64,000 bases of DNA, from positions 620,001 through 684,000 of the forward strand of contig JADNRY010000005.1 of the NCBI GenBank assembly GCA_015501585.1. Direction: 5' to 3'. Of the stretch, positions 44,095 through 60,127 are shown in pieces (within the stretch, counting starts at the first letter, position 1; the number at the start of each line of letters is the position of its first letter). Source of the DNA: Rhodocollybia butyracea (Eukaryota; Basidiomycota; Agaricomycetes; Agaricales; Omphalotaceae). The translations under genes and the position numbers were made by a program. The notes under the pieces are model-generated. The model saw only the letters and a list, made by a program, of their open reading frames with translations. It ran no database searches and was not told the origin of the DNA.

Positions 44095-44236
44095 TACGGT
44101 AGAAGGCAAAGAAGGGGTGATCGATAAACCTTTTAAAAAATTAGATTTCGGAAGCTGGGGCCGCAGATTTTCGGCCGATCCGAAAATGGGAAATCAAAAT
44201 CCCAAAAAGGAAACAACACGCTTACTTTCAACGCTC
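44095..44236. promoter_or_regulatory. Shared promoter LEU2 / NOB1 with an inverted repeat
   Basis: At 44167-44187 an 8-bp perfect inverted repeat, ATTTTCGG and CCGAAAAT, flanks the spacer CCGAT. It contains CGG-N5-CCG, the half-site arrangement bound by Zn2Cys6 fungal activators. This is not the classical Leu3 site (CCG-N4-CGG). Confidence 0.5.
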
Positions 44237-45752
44237 ATGACCGCCGAAAAAAAACCCTACTGTAAAAGCCTTGTGCTTGATGCCGGACCTTTACTCTCTC
44301 TTTCTCCATTACGAGGGATCGCCGAATCATACTACACTGTTCCTCAAGTTTTAGCGGAGTTGAAGGATAGAAATGCGAAAGAGCATTTGGAACGCCTCGG
44401 CCTGAATTTCGGTATCAAGATCGAAGTGAAGAACCCTGATCCTGCTAGTATGGCCTCGGGTATGTCCTCTATCTGTACCATCTCTCAACCATTACTGAAT
44501 ATGTTTTTCATCAGTAATACAGTGGGCAAAGAAAACTGGAGATTATTCAGTTCTTTCACATCCTGATTTATCAGTCTTGGCTTTGACACATACGCTACAA
44601 GAGCAGGCAAAAAAGGAGCAGGATCAGGAAGCGAGTTAATCCTCGTTCTAAAGACTGTATGGGTTACTGACTATAAGCAGTAGAAAGCTGCAGAGATCAC
44701 TGCAGGGGAATCTTCTCAAATTCAGAGCACTTCCGGAGTACCAGAACCCCCCGTTGAATCCTTGAAGCCGGAAGATGTGACTAATCTTTCGGGGTCCGAC
44801 AACAACTTGGAAGAACCAGAAGACATCGAAGACACGCTGGAAAGGGAACCTCTAGATGTTGAGCTTCATCCGATAGTAGAAAACTCCCGACCTGCGCCCA
44901 CAGCTCCCATCTCACCTCCGGTACTTGATGTACCACTTTACGACGATCCTTCCGATTCCGACGATGGTGAAGGTGAATGGATCACCCCATCAAACGTAGC
45001 GTTACACAAATCAAGGGCGCTCGATTTTCTACCGAGTGATGGAAAAGGCAAACGGAAACAGAAAGAAGAATTCGTCGAGGTAGGATGCATGACGGCCGAT
45101 TTTGCGATGCAAAATGTCTTGATGCAGATGGGGCTTAACCTGGTTGGTACGGAGGGAAAGAGAATCCAAAAAGTAAAAACATGGGTCCTTAGATGCCATG
45201 CTTGCTTCAAGTACGTGTTCAAGAGTCGAAAGAGAACATTGCTGATATCTTCCTAGAATATGTAAGGACGCGTCGAAACAGTTCTGTCCATCGTGTGGAA
45301 ACCCTTCCCTTCTCCGTGCCTCAGTGACCATCTCATCACCAGATGCTTCATCTGATGCTCCTGTGACGCAGATTCATCTAAAGCCCAACTTTCAGTACAA
45401 GCTACGTGGTACAAAGTACTCGATACCTTCGCCGAAACCAGGATCAGCGAAACATGGTCCAGGAGAAGGTCTGATTTTGAGGGAGGATCAACTCGAGTAT
45501 ATGAGAGCTAAGAAGCGAACCGAAGGAAAGCAAGAACGCGACGAGGCGAAAATGATGAAAGGTCTATTAGAAAGAAGTGCTAAAGGCGAAGGAGGTGTCG
45601 CTGTAGGGAGCTGGATGGATCCCGATTGGGTTCCGGAAATCATGTCTGCCAGCGCAGGTGGAAAGGGACGATCGATACGCTCAAATGGTGATATACCAGT
45701 GATCGGATACGGCAGAAAGAATCCTAACGAGAGACGGAGGAACAAAAAGTAG
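44237..45752 (+). CDS. NOB1: 20S pre-rRNA endonuclease Nob1
   Basis: Cuts site D to make mature 18S rRNA in the late 40S particle. The PIN domain starts at once: SLVLDAGPLLSLSPLRG with the first catalytic Asp, YYTVPQVLAELKD, WAKKTGDYSVLSHPDLSVLA with later acidic residues. A Glu/Asp/Pro-rich linker is followed by a zinc ribbon split by an intron (CHACFKICKDASKQFCPSCG) and the basic C-tail (GRKNPNERRRNKK). In-frame ATGs at 44117 and 44186 exist, but the one at 44237 (MTAEKKPYC) places the PIN domain where other Nob1 proteins have it. Confidence 0.9.
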
Positions 45753-46513
45753 AATCTTTGATGTAGTTGCAGTTGAAGATCTACATGGGTCTTTGCCATT
45801 AGGATCCCTGAGTAAGAGCCACGAATTTACAAAGTTACTGACAACAATTCCGTTGAACACACAACGAGATAAGTGACAGAAGGTACCAAGCCTCAGGCTT
45901 CTGCTCACGGTTAGTTTCTCATTGGCTGACTCCGGTCACTCCTAGTTACTTCAATGGCTTTCAAGTTATCAGTTCTGTCCCAAACAAAACATGAAGTGAT
46001 GGACACTACTGGCGTCCTCGAGGCGCAGATCCTGTAAATTCTTAGTCGTGCAGAAAGTTGAAGACAATGTATGGTATACGTAGCGTGCGAGGCCTAGGTT
46101 GCCTGAAACTAGCCAGTATACTCCTTGCATGCTCTACTCTTCCGAAAATGCTCCGTTGTTGATCAGCCCGGCATCCAAGTCCTTGGTTCGGAAGAGTGCG
46201 TCGTGTTATCTCAAGCGTCGATCCGCAGCTCCAAATTCGTGTGCTCGAGTCGGTGAGAATATTCCAGACATTTGAGCTCAAAATAACACTCTCCCACCAC
46301 ATACCAGGGGCTACTGATTAGGACTATGTTATGTTGGCCCTTGGGAGGTCTCGTACTTCTCCCACAACTGAGAAAAAATTAGTATCGAACCTGAAGTTGT
46401 AAAATCTGTGATCGTTGATTCGCTTCCAACTCTGGTTCGTCAATCGATGCGAACGATGCGAATACATATAAGAACAAGTTTGTGATATTTTTCAAGGTTT
46501 CCCTTGTCTCAAA
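45753..46513. other. Intergenic 0.76 kb, no gene seen
   Basis: Short open frames only, without recognisable domains. Confidence 0.5.
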
Positions 46514-48469
46514 ATGGTGATACTCTGTTCCCCGCCCAAACGATACATCGCCGCGGTTCTCTTCACTGTGGTGTGTAATGTTTGGGTCCTATATTTTTAC
46601 AACCTATTATTCAACAACGATAACTACAACCACTTGTCCAGCAACGTCGGCAAGCCACCGCTGGCTGGTAGCAAGTGCGATAATGATTTGATGTCCATAC
46701 CCAACTACAGCGGCCTGCGAAATTACCCAAACTCAAGCCGCAGGGCGAATGCCACTTTTGTTATGCTCGCTCGCAATAGTGATATTAAAGGTCCGTCACG
46801 GTTCAAGGCCCCTCAGATCGCTAATATAGAGAGCAAACTGACATGAAGGGTGTCAGGAGTAATTAGTAGTATTCAGTCAGCAGAGGACCGATTCAACAGA
46901 TTTTACAGCTATCCATGGGTGCTCCTCAACGATGAGCCCTTCACAGATGAATTTAAAGAGTACGTGTATGACGATGTTTTTGCTGGCCATCTGTGACTTT
47001 TTAATTTTGTATCTAGGCGCGTGAGTGTGCTGACAAGGGCTTCCATCTCTTTTGGTTTAATCCCAGAAGACCACTGGCTCCAACCCGAATGGATCGATGA
47101 GCAGCGTGCAAGCGACATTCGCCAAAAGATGATGGCAAAAGGAGTAATGTATGGCGGTGAGTTTCCCTTGCATCTTCAAAAATATCTCCCGTGACGCGTT
47201 CTCTTTTAATTCATAGGCAGCGTTCCGTTAGTACGCTTCATCACTTGCTCTAGTCTGCTCTCTCATAGCGATACTAATTACTTCCCCTCTACTCAGTTAT
47301 CGTAACATGTGCCGCTTCAACTCGGGTGTAAGTTTATAGGACTCGATATCTGGGGTCGACCTTGAACTTTCCATATTGTAGTTCTTCTTCCAACATGAAT
47401 TGCTGCAACAAATTCGGCAAGTTCCTCTCCCGGAAACTACTGCCTGTGACTGACGAGTTTTCTTGAAGTTACTACTGGAGGTATGTCGCATTCTTCTCGT
47501 CGTTTTACCGTCTGTGATACTTTCTACGTTATGGTCTCTTAGAGTTGAGTGCGTGGTCAACTTTTATTCTCTCTTTGATCAAATTCTGACTCTTTCTAGG
47601 CCAGACGTCAAGTTCTTTTGCGATCTGGATTATGATCCATTTTTGTATATGCAAGATCACGACAAAGTGTATGGTGAGTCAGTATAACTCTTATCTCGCC
47701 AACTGCTCATCTGTAGGCTGTAGGCTTCGCGATATCTATCTTGGAGTTGAAAGACACGATACTTAGTTTATGGCAAGTCACCAAAGGTAAAATTTATTTC
47801 TCGGTTTATCACTCGCCTCTCACTTGTTGTCTCTTTTTTTACACAGAATTTATTGCCAAGTACCCACAGTACGTGGAAAACCGCAATGCTATCGATTTAT
47901 TGTCAGATGATGGTGGTGCATCCTACAATCTTTGTCATTGTGCGTATTCACCTAAGCTTTTCCGTTAAGTACCTATACGGGCGCGTCGTATAGTTTGGAG
48001 TAACTTTGAGATTGCGGACATGGATTTTTGGCGAAGTGAGGCGTATACAGCATACTTCAGCTATCTCGAACGAACAGGAGGATTTTATTATGAGGTTCGT
48101 AAGGAACAGTATTTCAACGTTCGACATTGTCATTGTTTTCGACCTGCATAGAGATGGGGTGACGCAGTGCGTCGTTTATCTTTCAGTAGCCTACTCCGGG
48201 CTGACCTGTTACAGCCTGTGCACTCGATCGCAGTTGCCCTTTTTGCTCGCAGAGAGCAGATACACTTTTTCCATGACATAGGTTACCAACATGGTCCTCT
48301 CCAGAATTGTCCATCAGGGCAACGTTGGGGAGAAGGCCGTTGCTCTTGCAACCCGACAGATACGTTTGGTAGGAAAATCACCTTTGTTTGATTTTCTTGG
48401 TTTTTATTATTTTACCTTTCAGCACCCTCAAGTCCATGCATGACAAAGTTCCAGCAGCTTTCAACATAG
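46514..48469 (+). CDS. GT15 alpha-1,2-mannosyltransferase (Kre2/Ktr family)
   Basis: Golgi enzyme adding alpha-1,2-mannose to O- and N-glycans. About nine exons. Type II topology: short head (MVILCSPPKR), membrane anchor (YIAAVLFTVVCNVWVLYFYNLL), a lumenal stem and then the GT15 domain with [104 protein letters not shown] and HDIGYQHGPL. The Glu of NFEIAD and the metal-binding region are present. It ends with a cysteine pair (CSCNPTDTF, then a last exon APSSPCMTKF) at the TAG at 48467. Mn2+ dependence is known for the family, not seen here. Confidence 0.88.
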
Positions 48470-48861
48470 CGCACACAACTGGGCGAGTCTGCTTAGTTTA
48501 ATTAAGTAATTCATAGTATATTGAGGTCACTGCGATGTCTTGCTCCTAGACCTAAAGCAGTCCCCTCTAAGAGATTGCGGCTTATGCGAGAAATAACGAG
48601 GTTCGGCGTACAACCCCTTAAGGGGAACTGCTCCAGGTCTATCTTGCTCCAGTGCAGCTTACAGATTTTATAATCTTTCCTTGGACCAAACTTCAAGTTT
48701 GTTTTAGAAGTTTGTTTTAGAAAAGACTGCTTCGAGTCATTGAGGAACTTGAAGAAACTCTGAGCTTCAGTTCTCAAAGTGGGTTGACTTCACACACTTT
48801 GTGGAGGTAGAAACGTCCAGTAAGCTCGCCCAGGTCCGATGCCTTGGTCCATTGAAGGTAT
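48470..48861. other. Intergenic, no gene seen
   Basis: Contains a perfect tandem pair of AGTTTGTTTTAGA near 48,694-48,720. Otherwise unremarkable. Confidence 0.45.
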
Positions 48862-49440
48862 TATTCGATATAGTGTCGAGAGCATCAAAAGGTTCACTTG
48901 AAAGACCACAAACTTTTTTGTTAGATAAAAGCGAGCGAGCTCGAGATGTCTGTGCGCACTCGAGAGCTTGAAGATTTTTCTCGATTACTACAGATCGTTT
49001 GGAATGGGACTCGGTGCGCTACTTCGACACGGAGAGCCGTCAAAGAATGTTATTTTTGAGCTTGTAAGTACTAGTCCTGGAAGTCTCAAACCTGCCAAGA
49101 GGTTCGAGCTGGTCGAAGCATATGTGACAGAAGACGAGTCCCATGCAAGCACGCCTCTTGAGGAGAAGCGTACACTGTACATGTACAGTCAATCGCGTGA
49201 TTCATGTACCGGAAGTGGACGTACCGGAGTGGACATGGGCCCGGGATATATCGATTAATTTTTGTAAGTCCTAGTCCGTCGACGTTATCTGCTCAGCTTG
49301 TTTATCTCCAGTTCGCTAGTCGTATCCGAGAAATCTATCTTTTATACTGATCACTCGATGAATATTATTCATGTGCTCGGCGTAATCCATGGTATATTTT
49401 GCCCATTGGGTTGGACATGGACTTGTTTAGAGCTCCGCCA
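48862..49440 (+). pseudogene. MYND-like protein remnant, copy 2
   Basis: This begins within the intron-1 acceptor region (GATATAGTGTCGAG) and runs through exon 2 with small deletions (YRSFGMGLGALLRHGEPSKN, AYVTEDESHASTPLEEK, GVDMGPGYID), then intron 2 and a damaged exon 3 (SEKSIFYTDHSM, WTWTCLELRQ and a stop). Exon 1 with half the finger is missing, and an extra run of codons interrupts exon 2. It is nearest in sequence to copy 1 at 18,983-19,906 but on the opposite strand. Confidence 0.8.
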
Positions 49441-49845
49441 ATGACTCGGTGATAGCAGTGGTGGCCACGAGCTGAAAATCGATGGAGATTGATGACTATA
49501 AGCCAGCCATCGATGACGATTGACCACCACAGTGGCATTTCGGGCCATGGCCATTATTACCATCAACGTATGGCTCACTCCCATTCCTGGACATAGTGGG
49601 CCCAGTTCCGTGATAGGCTCACCTCAACTTGGAGCTCCTAGACCATCCAGTGCATATATTCTTGTATTGCTGATTACCAACACACCCTGGAAGAGCGAAA
49701 GAGCTGGGGAATTGTCATTTGGTGGGGGGCAGTGCCTGAGAAAATATATAACGAGCTTCAAATTACCTTTTCGGATTGCCGGCGTCTAAAGGAACTCTGT
49801 TGCTTTCTTCCCTTGCCGTTCTGCCAGTGGTGTTGTAGTGTTGAT
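49441..49845. other. Spacer between MYND copies 2 and 3
   Basis: No gene recognised. It holds the likely promoter of copy 3. Confidence 0.4.
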
Positions 49846-50758
49846 ATGAACTCTCCTCCTAAAATCGTCGTTAAACCACAGAATATGAAGCTCAACTACA
49901 GCAGAAATACTGGGCCGGATTTCTGTGTCTACTATCATTGTGAGCGTCGAGCGACAGAGAAAGCCAGATGAACCTCGGTTCAAAGTGTGTGCAGCGTGCC
50001 GTTCTGTCCGTTATTGCGTGAGTGTCGATATGATTGCTCGCGTTGTACTTGTCTTTACAGTAACATTTGAAAATCAACAACTTTTACCTCAAACAGTGTC
50101 GAGAGCATCAAAGGGCGCATTGGAAAGTACACAAAGGGTTTTGCCGCACTCAGGGGGAGGCGTCTCCTCTTGCTCGAGAGATTGAAGATTTTTGCCGTTT
50201 ACATTCGGAGGCGGTTGTGGTAGGCCTAGCCTCGCTGTTCCAACACGGAAACCCAATTGATTGGACAAAACATGTCGTTGCTTTCGAGTTGAGGAATACT
50301 TCAGACCCAAATCCGGCCAAAAGATTCAAAATGACGAAGCCTCATGTGATACCTGATTCGCCTGATGAAACACTCTCAGCCTACCGGATTCTAACTCGTG
50401 CAGCGTATACTGAAGGCGGTAATCTCCCTGGATATATCGACTATGTGATTTGTTCTTGTAAGCCTTGTTTTGTGACCGTCAGCATGCTTTTCTTAATTCT
50501 TCTTCCTTCCCTTCTAATAACTTCTCAGTCGAATCCACTGAAGCCAGTTTCCTCACTGCTGTGGCAGTGCATAAACATGACTACTTATCTCATATTCAGC
50601 ACTTCCCCTGGTATATTCAACCCATGGAATGGATTAACAGTGGGATTGTAATGACACTGACAGTCAGAAACTCTTGTCTGCAAGCTTGTCTGGGAACTAT
50701 GGAAGAGGTTGGGTCCAACTGGGTTTGGAAGGAGCAAAAGCTGCTTTTGGCTGTGTAA
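49846..50758 (+). pseudogene. MYND-like zinc-finger protein, copy 3 (7-nt frameshift)
   Basis: Exons 49846-50017, 50097-50457 and 50529-50758 correspond to those of copy 1. In exon 1 the heptamer GAGCGTC (49942-49948) is followed by the near-identical GAGCGAC. The extra seven bases shift the frame inside the finger, just after CVYYHC. Without them the exons join in phase to 251 residues with CAACRSVRYC, CREHQRAHWKVHKGFC, GYIDYVICS and WYIQPMEWINSGIV. Everything else (splice sites, later exons, stop) is intact, so the lesion is recent or a sequence error. Confidence 0.75.
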
Positions 50759-51114
50759 TTGAAATGCTCAGTGCGTATGTATATAGTCCTCTGATCCTGC
50801 ATCCTGACCAGAACTATCCAAATGGACTGTAAGACACTTGCAAAGGTACTGATGGGATGGGGCAAAGTCTATCGCAACTTTGATCCCTCCATTCCAGTGA
50901 CTCCCGCGCCAGCTCATCTCCACGCTAGACTTGATCTAAATAAGGTTTGTCTTCCAACTAGCTCGGTATAATTCATCCACATTGTTTTACTCGTCGCTTT
51001 AGTCAGAGCCTCTTGTTTCTTCTAGATGTGTATAATACACAAACATATGTATTCAATTGAATGACTAACATTTTCTGTCACTGCCTTTCGTGAACCATAC
51101 CTTCATCAACGAGG
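50759..51114. other. Intergenic between convergent genes
   Basis: 3' ends of MYND copy 3 and the TRP channel meet here. Some coding-like text follows the stop of copy 3, but nothing is recognised. Confidence 0.4.
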
Positions 51115-54050
51115 TCAATCTTCCAGCCCTCCAACCCCACGTCCACTCTCATTCTCCGAAAGCTTCTGCAACACCAAGTTCAACTGATTCCTCAAATCGC
51201 GAATTTCTGCCAGCATCAATGCTTCGCTCGACTGAGCTGTATTCGGAAAGGCCTTAATCAACTCGTTGAAAGGCACCTTGCTAATGCTCCTCCCAGCAGT
51301 AGCGTCAGCTCCATCGACCTCAGGATCTGTAGTCTCAGGATAGGAATCATCGCCTTCGTTCTCTCCCCGAAGCCAATTTGTCATCCAACCATGCCCATGG
51401 TGGTGTTTGACCAGCGCTTCGTACAAGGCGATTAACGTTAAAGGAATGAAGAAGAGCACGGACATGGTGATACGATTCATCTACCAGAGCGTTGTTTAGT
51501 GCTGTCGCCGATTTTAAAGACGATATACAGACCTTTGCATACGCCTTTTCGCTAAGACAGTACCTAGTCCCCAATAAGTAAGATACTCATACATCATTTG
51601 GTTTGAAAAAACACACTCGAACGGTGAAATAAACAACGTTTCAATCAAGTTGAAAGGCGCGGGATAAACATACGAGTCTGGCGCTCGAATCATGCCGATA
51701 GTTTTTGATGCAAAAAATGCAAGATATTGTGCTTCCGCATCATCTACCACCTATAGTTGTATAATATATTGAGTATTCTGAGAAAAAGCAGTTCAATAGA
51801 TAGCCTACATCCTGGTACGCAGACGAAAACAGCGAAATGAGCACATTGAGCAGGATGACGACGGTTACGACGTTCCAGCTGAAGAACGTGTCAAAAGAGA
51901 TGTTGCAAGTAGATCAAGGTACGCACAGGTAGTACATTGTCAAACCAGAAGAACTATGCCGGAAACATGAGTTACCACGGAAGAAGTGTCCCAGTAAGTA
52001 ATGACTTACCTGCCAGAATATCTCGAAAAGTCTGGCGAACTGTTGCGGGATCAGTATAGAAACAAGGTCTCCACGATTAATTCACTTACGCCAGCAACGC
52101 TTGAACTAGAGCGTTGACCACCTGGTGATTAGAGCAATAAGCAGTCATTACGCGTTGAAAAGATGAAGGACTTACACCCGACGCAGCTTCGGTACTTCCA
52201 TCCGCAGCATCCAAGGCGTACATCGCTTGCGCGAAGCCAAGAGCCAATATCGAAAGCAGCTAAATTGATTTATGTGGTGTTGCCCGCTTGGATACTCAAT
52301 TTGAACAAACCACTTACGGCAAAGAAGATACCAGATTCTTGCAGCATTCGCGCTACACAAATCTGCATCATCCCCACATACTTGTAGCCGTCAAACACAG
52401 TGATAAGTTCTGACGACAGAATCAGCGCCAAAGAAAAGGCAACTAGACTGGCGATACGCACTCATCCTTTGACGAGATGAGTACAAGCAACACGAAAAAA
52501 CAGATTCACCTACCAGATAAAGGGCGCGACGAAACTCAACACTTGAAAACTGTTCAATCGTAATTTTGAAGAGTTGTCCGTGTTATCGTACAAGCCGATG
52601 ACACGGAGTATGAAAGCCGCAAGTAGCAATGAATTCGTAACAAGGGCGACGACGCTCCAGAATGAGACGACGCGCCATGTAACGAATCGAACGAGCTTGA
52701 AGAACTGAAGAGAGTGAGTCAGACAGAGAACCAAACAGTTTGCGTCGGCTTATACGTACTCTGTTTATGTCTAGACAGAAACTGTCAGTGGAACAACCCC
52801 TACATATAAGAACCCACTGATGTACTTACCTTCAATAAGCGTGGCTAAACCGAGCACATACAATAAGATTTCCCAGATGTCCATGGTGTTCGAATACGGA
52901 TCGGCCAGACGTTCGAGGGGTTCCCGTACTATGATAGAAAAGTGAGTTATACTTATGTATACTGGACATGCAAGACAAACCAGCTTGGGAGTATACAAAT
53001 AGTAGGAAGAACCAGAGCGTGATACGGAAAAAGTTCTGGTAGCGTGGTACGCAGAGACGCGCTGGATCAAGGTGGCTCCAGAAGCTACCATCGTGTGACT
53101 CAGAGTAGGAGACGTCTGTGATGAATGTGAGAGCAGCAAAAAGAGATAACAGATCTTCTCTCACAGTCTACGTCAAACTTTTCATTCATCTTTTGAATCA
53201 AATCCCCCATCCACAAGGAATTTACAACTATAGAACGCGGTCAGTCAATAAACACGTGCAAGGAAGGAACCAACCGTCTTGAGATTCGCTTGATGATAAA
53301 AATATTGTACTGGAATTTGCGTCAGTGAAGGTCCAAACACGAAATATAGTGAATGCACCAATGAGAATCAATAGCCATCTCCAGTGCACTCGCTGGGTCG
53401 CTCTCATCGTCGTCCATGTTCATGTGCGTGTATCGGGTCGCCATGACTGCTGCCAGGCGGTCTGGGGGCATTAGATGTATGATTCGCCGCGCCAGTACCT
53501 CACACGCAATTGCTTGGAGAGAAGGCGGCGATATTATGTAGGTAAGGACAGGTATCGAGTGTGATAGAGCCCACCTCGCCCATGATTCTCATCGTAATCG
53601 GCAGGATTATGGTCTGCATCCCACTTGAACTACAATGATGAACCGTAAGGAAGAGTATTCTACAGTCAACTTGGGAACACACTCACTTCGGCACGAGCAC
53701 GCAGAAGACAATAAGGTAACTGACAGCAAGTTATTGATCGGGCTACAAAGAGATTGATCGACATACAGCTTCTTCGAAGTCACCAGCAGCGGCTCGGTAC
53801 GCTGAAATCACTTGCTGTGTAATAATCCGGCTTGTTGCTCCATTAATCTCTTGACTGTCGACTTGACCTGGAAGTAACTTGAGAGTAAGAGCACGAAGGC
53901 GTTTGATAAGCTCTGATGAAGTTATTGTATATATATTCTTGGCTCCAGACGTGCGGGCTTACTGGTTAGCGTGTCCGGAGATGGCTTGACAGTCTTTACA
54001 GGTAGAAGAGCACCACTGCGCCCAGATTCTGCTGAAGGATCATCAAACAT
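51115..54050 (-). CDS. YVC1: Vacuolar TRP-type cation channel (Yvc1-like)
   Basis: Releases Ca2+ from the vacuole in response to osmotic shock in yeast. More than ten exons. The cytosolic N-terminus has SPDTLTSELIKRLRALTLKLLPG and VISAYRAAAGDFEEALPYCLL. Membrane helices follow from about 53,000 to 51,850, with LVLYVLGLATLIEGKYI-like text, ITLWFFLLFVYSQAGL, FVAPFIWYFLT, LAFSLALILSSELI and YKYVGMMQICVARMLQESG. A pore-side segment has AQYLAFFASKTIGMIRAPDSYVYPAPFNLIE, then LTLIALYEALVKHHH and a short acidic tail ending in a coiled coil (LRNQLNLVLQKLSENE). The start at 54050 (MFDDPSAESG) is the first in-frame ATG I can join; a further 5' exon is possible. Confidence 0.8.
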
Positions 54051-54238
54051 GGAGGTTGAAATAGAAAGTCTAAGTCTAACGTGATGTCACGCGCAGTCGG
54101 CATCAACACTTATAACTAACTTTCATTATGCCAGTAAGAAATCGAGCTCATTTCTTCTGTGCACTGCACTTACAACAACTAATCTAGGCTTATCATTCAT
54201 CTTTCAATGAAGAACCTGATGTTCGCCAGGTCGGGAAC

Positions 54239-54822
54239 ATGTCGATTCTTCCTATCAAAACGAAATTTCGAGGAGTTGCCACTCTCGGTGTGTATCCAGT
54301 CGCTTATCTTCAGTTCACAATTATTTATTATCTCCAGCGGATCCCGTCCAGCCCGATATCATCGATGAAACTCTCGACTTGTTTCGTGCCAATTCGCTTT
54401 TCCGTAATTTTGAGATCAAAGGCCCTGCAGATCGCACCCTCATCGTTCTCATCCTGTTCATATCCGACTGCCTGGCAAAGATAGGCAGCGCTCGTACAGT
54501 CCCCAACAAGATAGAAGCGACCAAATTGCTTAATACCCTGTCTGTGGACAGCTTTCCGATACCAGGAGACACCAACTTTGCTCTGAATGCTCACTATGCT
54601 CCGGCTGCGAGCCGTGCGGATGCAGGTGCGTCTTTACGCTCACTTTGATACTCAGAATGCTGATGTTTTGCCCCAGAATTCCTTCGTTCATACCTGACTC
54701 AAGTGCGGCAGGAGCTGTCGCTGCGGTTGACGAACATTCTTTACGCCGATGGCGATGTCCCTAGCAAGTGGTGGATGTCTTTCCAGAAGAGACGATTCAT
54801 GAACAGAAGCTTAGGCACATGA
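54239..54822 (+). CDS. ARC18: Arp2/3 complex subunit 3 (p21-Arc)
   Basis: Subunit of the complex that nucleates branched actin at cortical patches. Three exons: 54239-54287, 54338-54625 and 54677-54822, giving 160 residues, slightly short of the usual 175-180. Motifs: LPIKTKFRGVATLADP, DIIDETLDLFRANSLFRNFEIKGPADRTLIVL, DCLAKIG, FPIPGDTNFALNAHY, FLRSYLTQVRQEL and KWWMSFQKRRFMNRSL. These match the family from end to end. Confidence 0.92.
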
Positions 54823-55196
54823 TTTGTAAATTTTCAGTTGCCTTTCGCTGGAATTTTATTGTTGTAGATTGTTCTGCGATGCTAAGAATTTCGGAACCCA
54901 TTCCACGTCTGGACTTTCCAATTCCTTCGGTGGTACTTACATCTAACGGGCCTTCCGAAGCCAGTGGAACACCCAGTACTGCAGACATGTTGCCGATAGT
55001 GAGATAGTAGAACGCTCATTTCATCGTTTTGGGGAACAATGCTCATCCAAATATGGATATGAAACAATCATTGAAGATATCAAGACGTTGGCGAAAAGTA
55101 GTTGTGAATCATGATATACAGCTTTAAGCTAATTAGACGATCAAGTACCAAAATATGTATGACAGAAAGTAACCATCAAAGACTAGAAAGCACCCT
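54823..55196. other. Intergenic with a possible SDR exon-1 scrap
   Basis: At about 54,949-54,979 the sequence CCTTCCGAAGCCAGT and the following bases match SDR exon 1 (near 555-590) at roughly 28 of 31 positions, 40 kb from the SDR cluster. The rest is unremarkable. Confidence 0.4.
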
Positions 55197-59980
<4,784 letters not shown>

Positions 59981-60127
59981 CGCGTTCAAAATTATGAGCC
60001 TCTTTGATAATGAAGTGGCGGTTGTAAAAGAAAAGATAAACCGTGGGTCTGTTGCCTTGTTTGATTCACGTGCGTGAAAGTGACTCACGTTCGGCGAATC
60101 GGCAGAAAGCTGCTCTTTCTGACTATC
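59981..60127. promoter_or_regulatory. Shared promoter SMC5 / PSF2
   Basis: 147 bp between the two ATGs. At 60065-60078 an inverted repeat TTCACG-TG-CGTGAA contains an E-box CACGTG (60067-60072), and a further CTCACG follows a few bases on. No TATA box. Confidence 0.55.

Noticed and set aside
44117..44236. Upstream ATGs as the NOB1 start
   Set aside because: They would add 17 to 40 residues before the PIN domain, which in Nob1 proteins starts almost at the N-terminus, and they overlap the LEU2 promoter palindrome.
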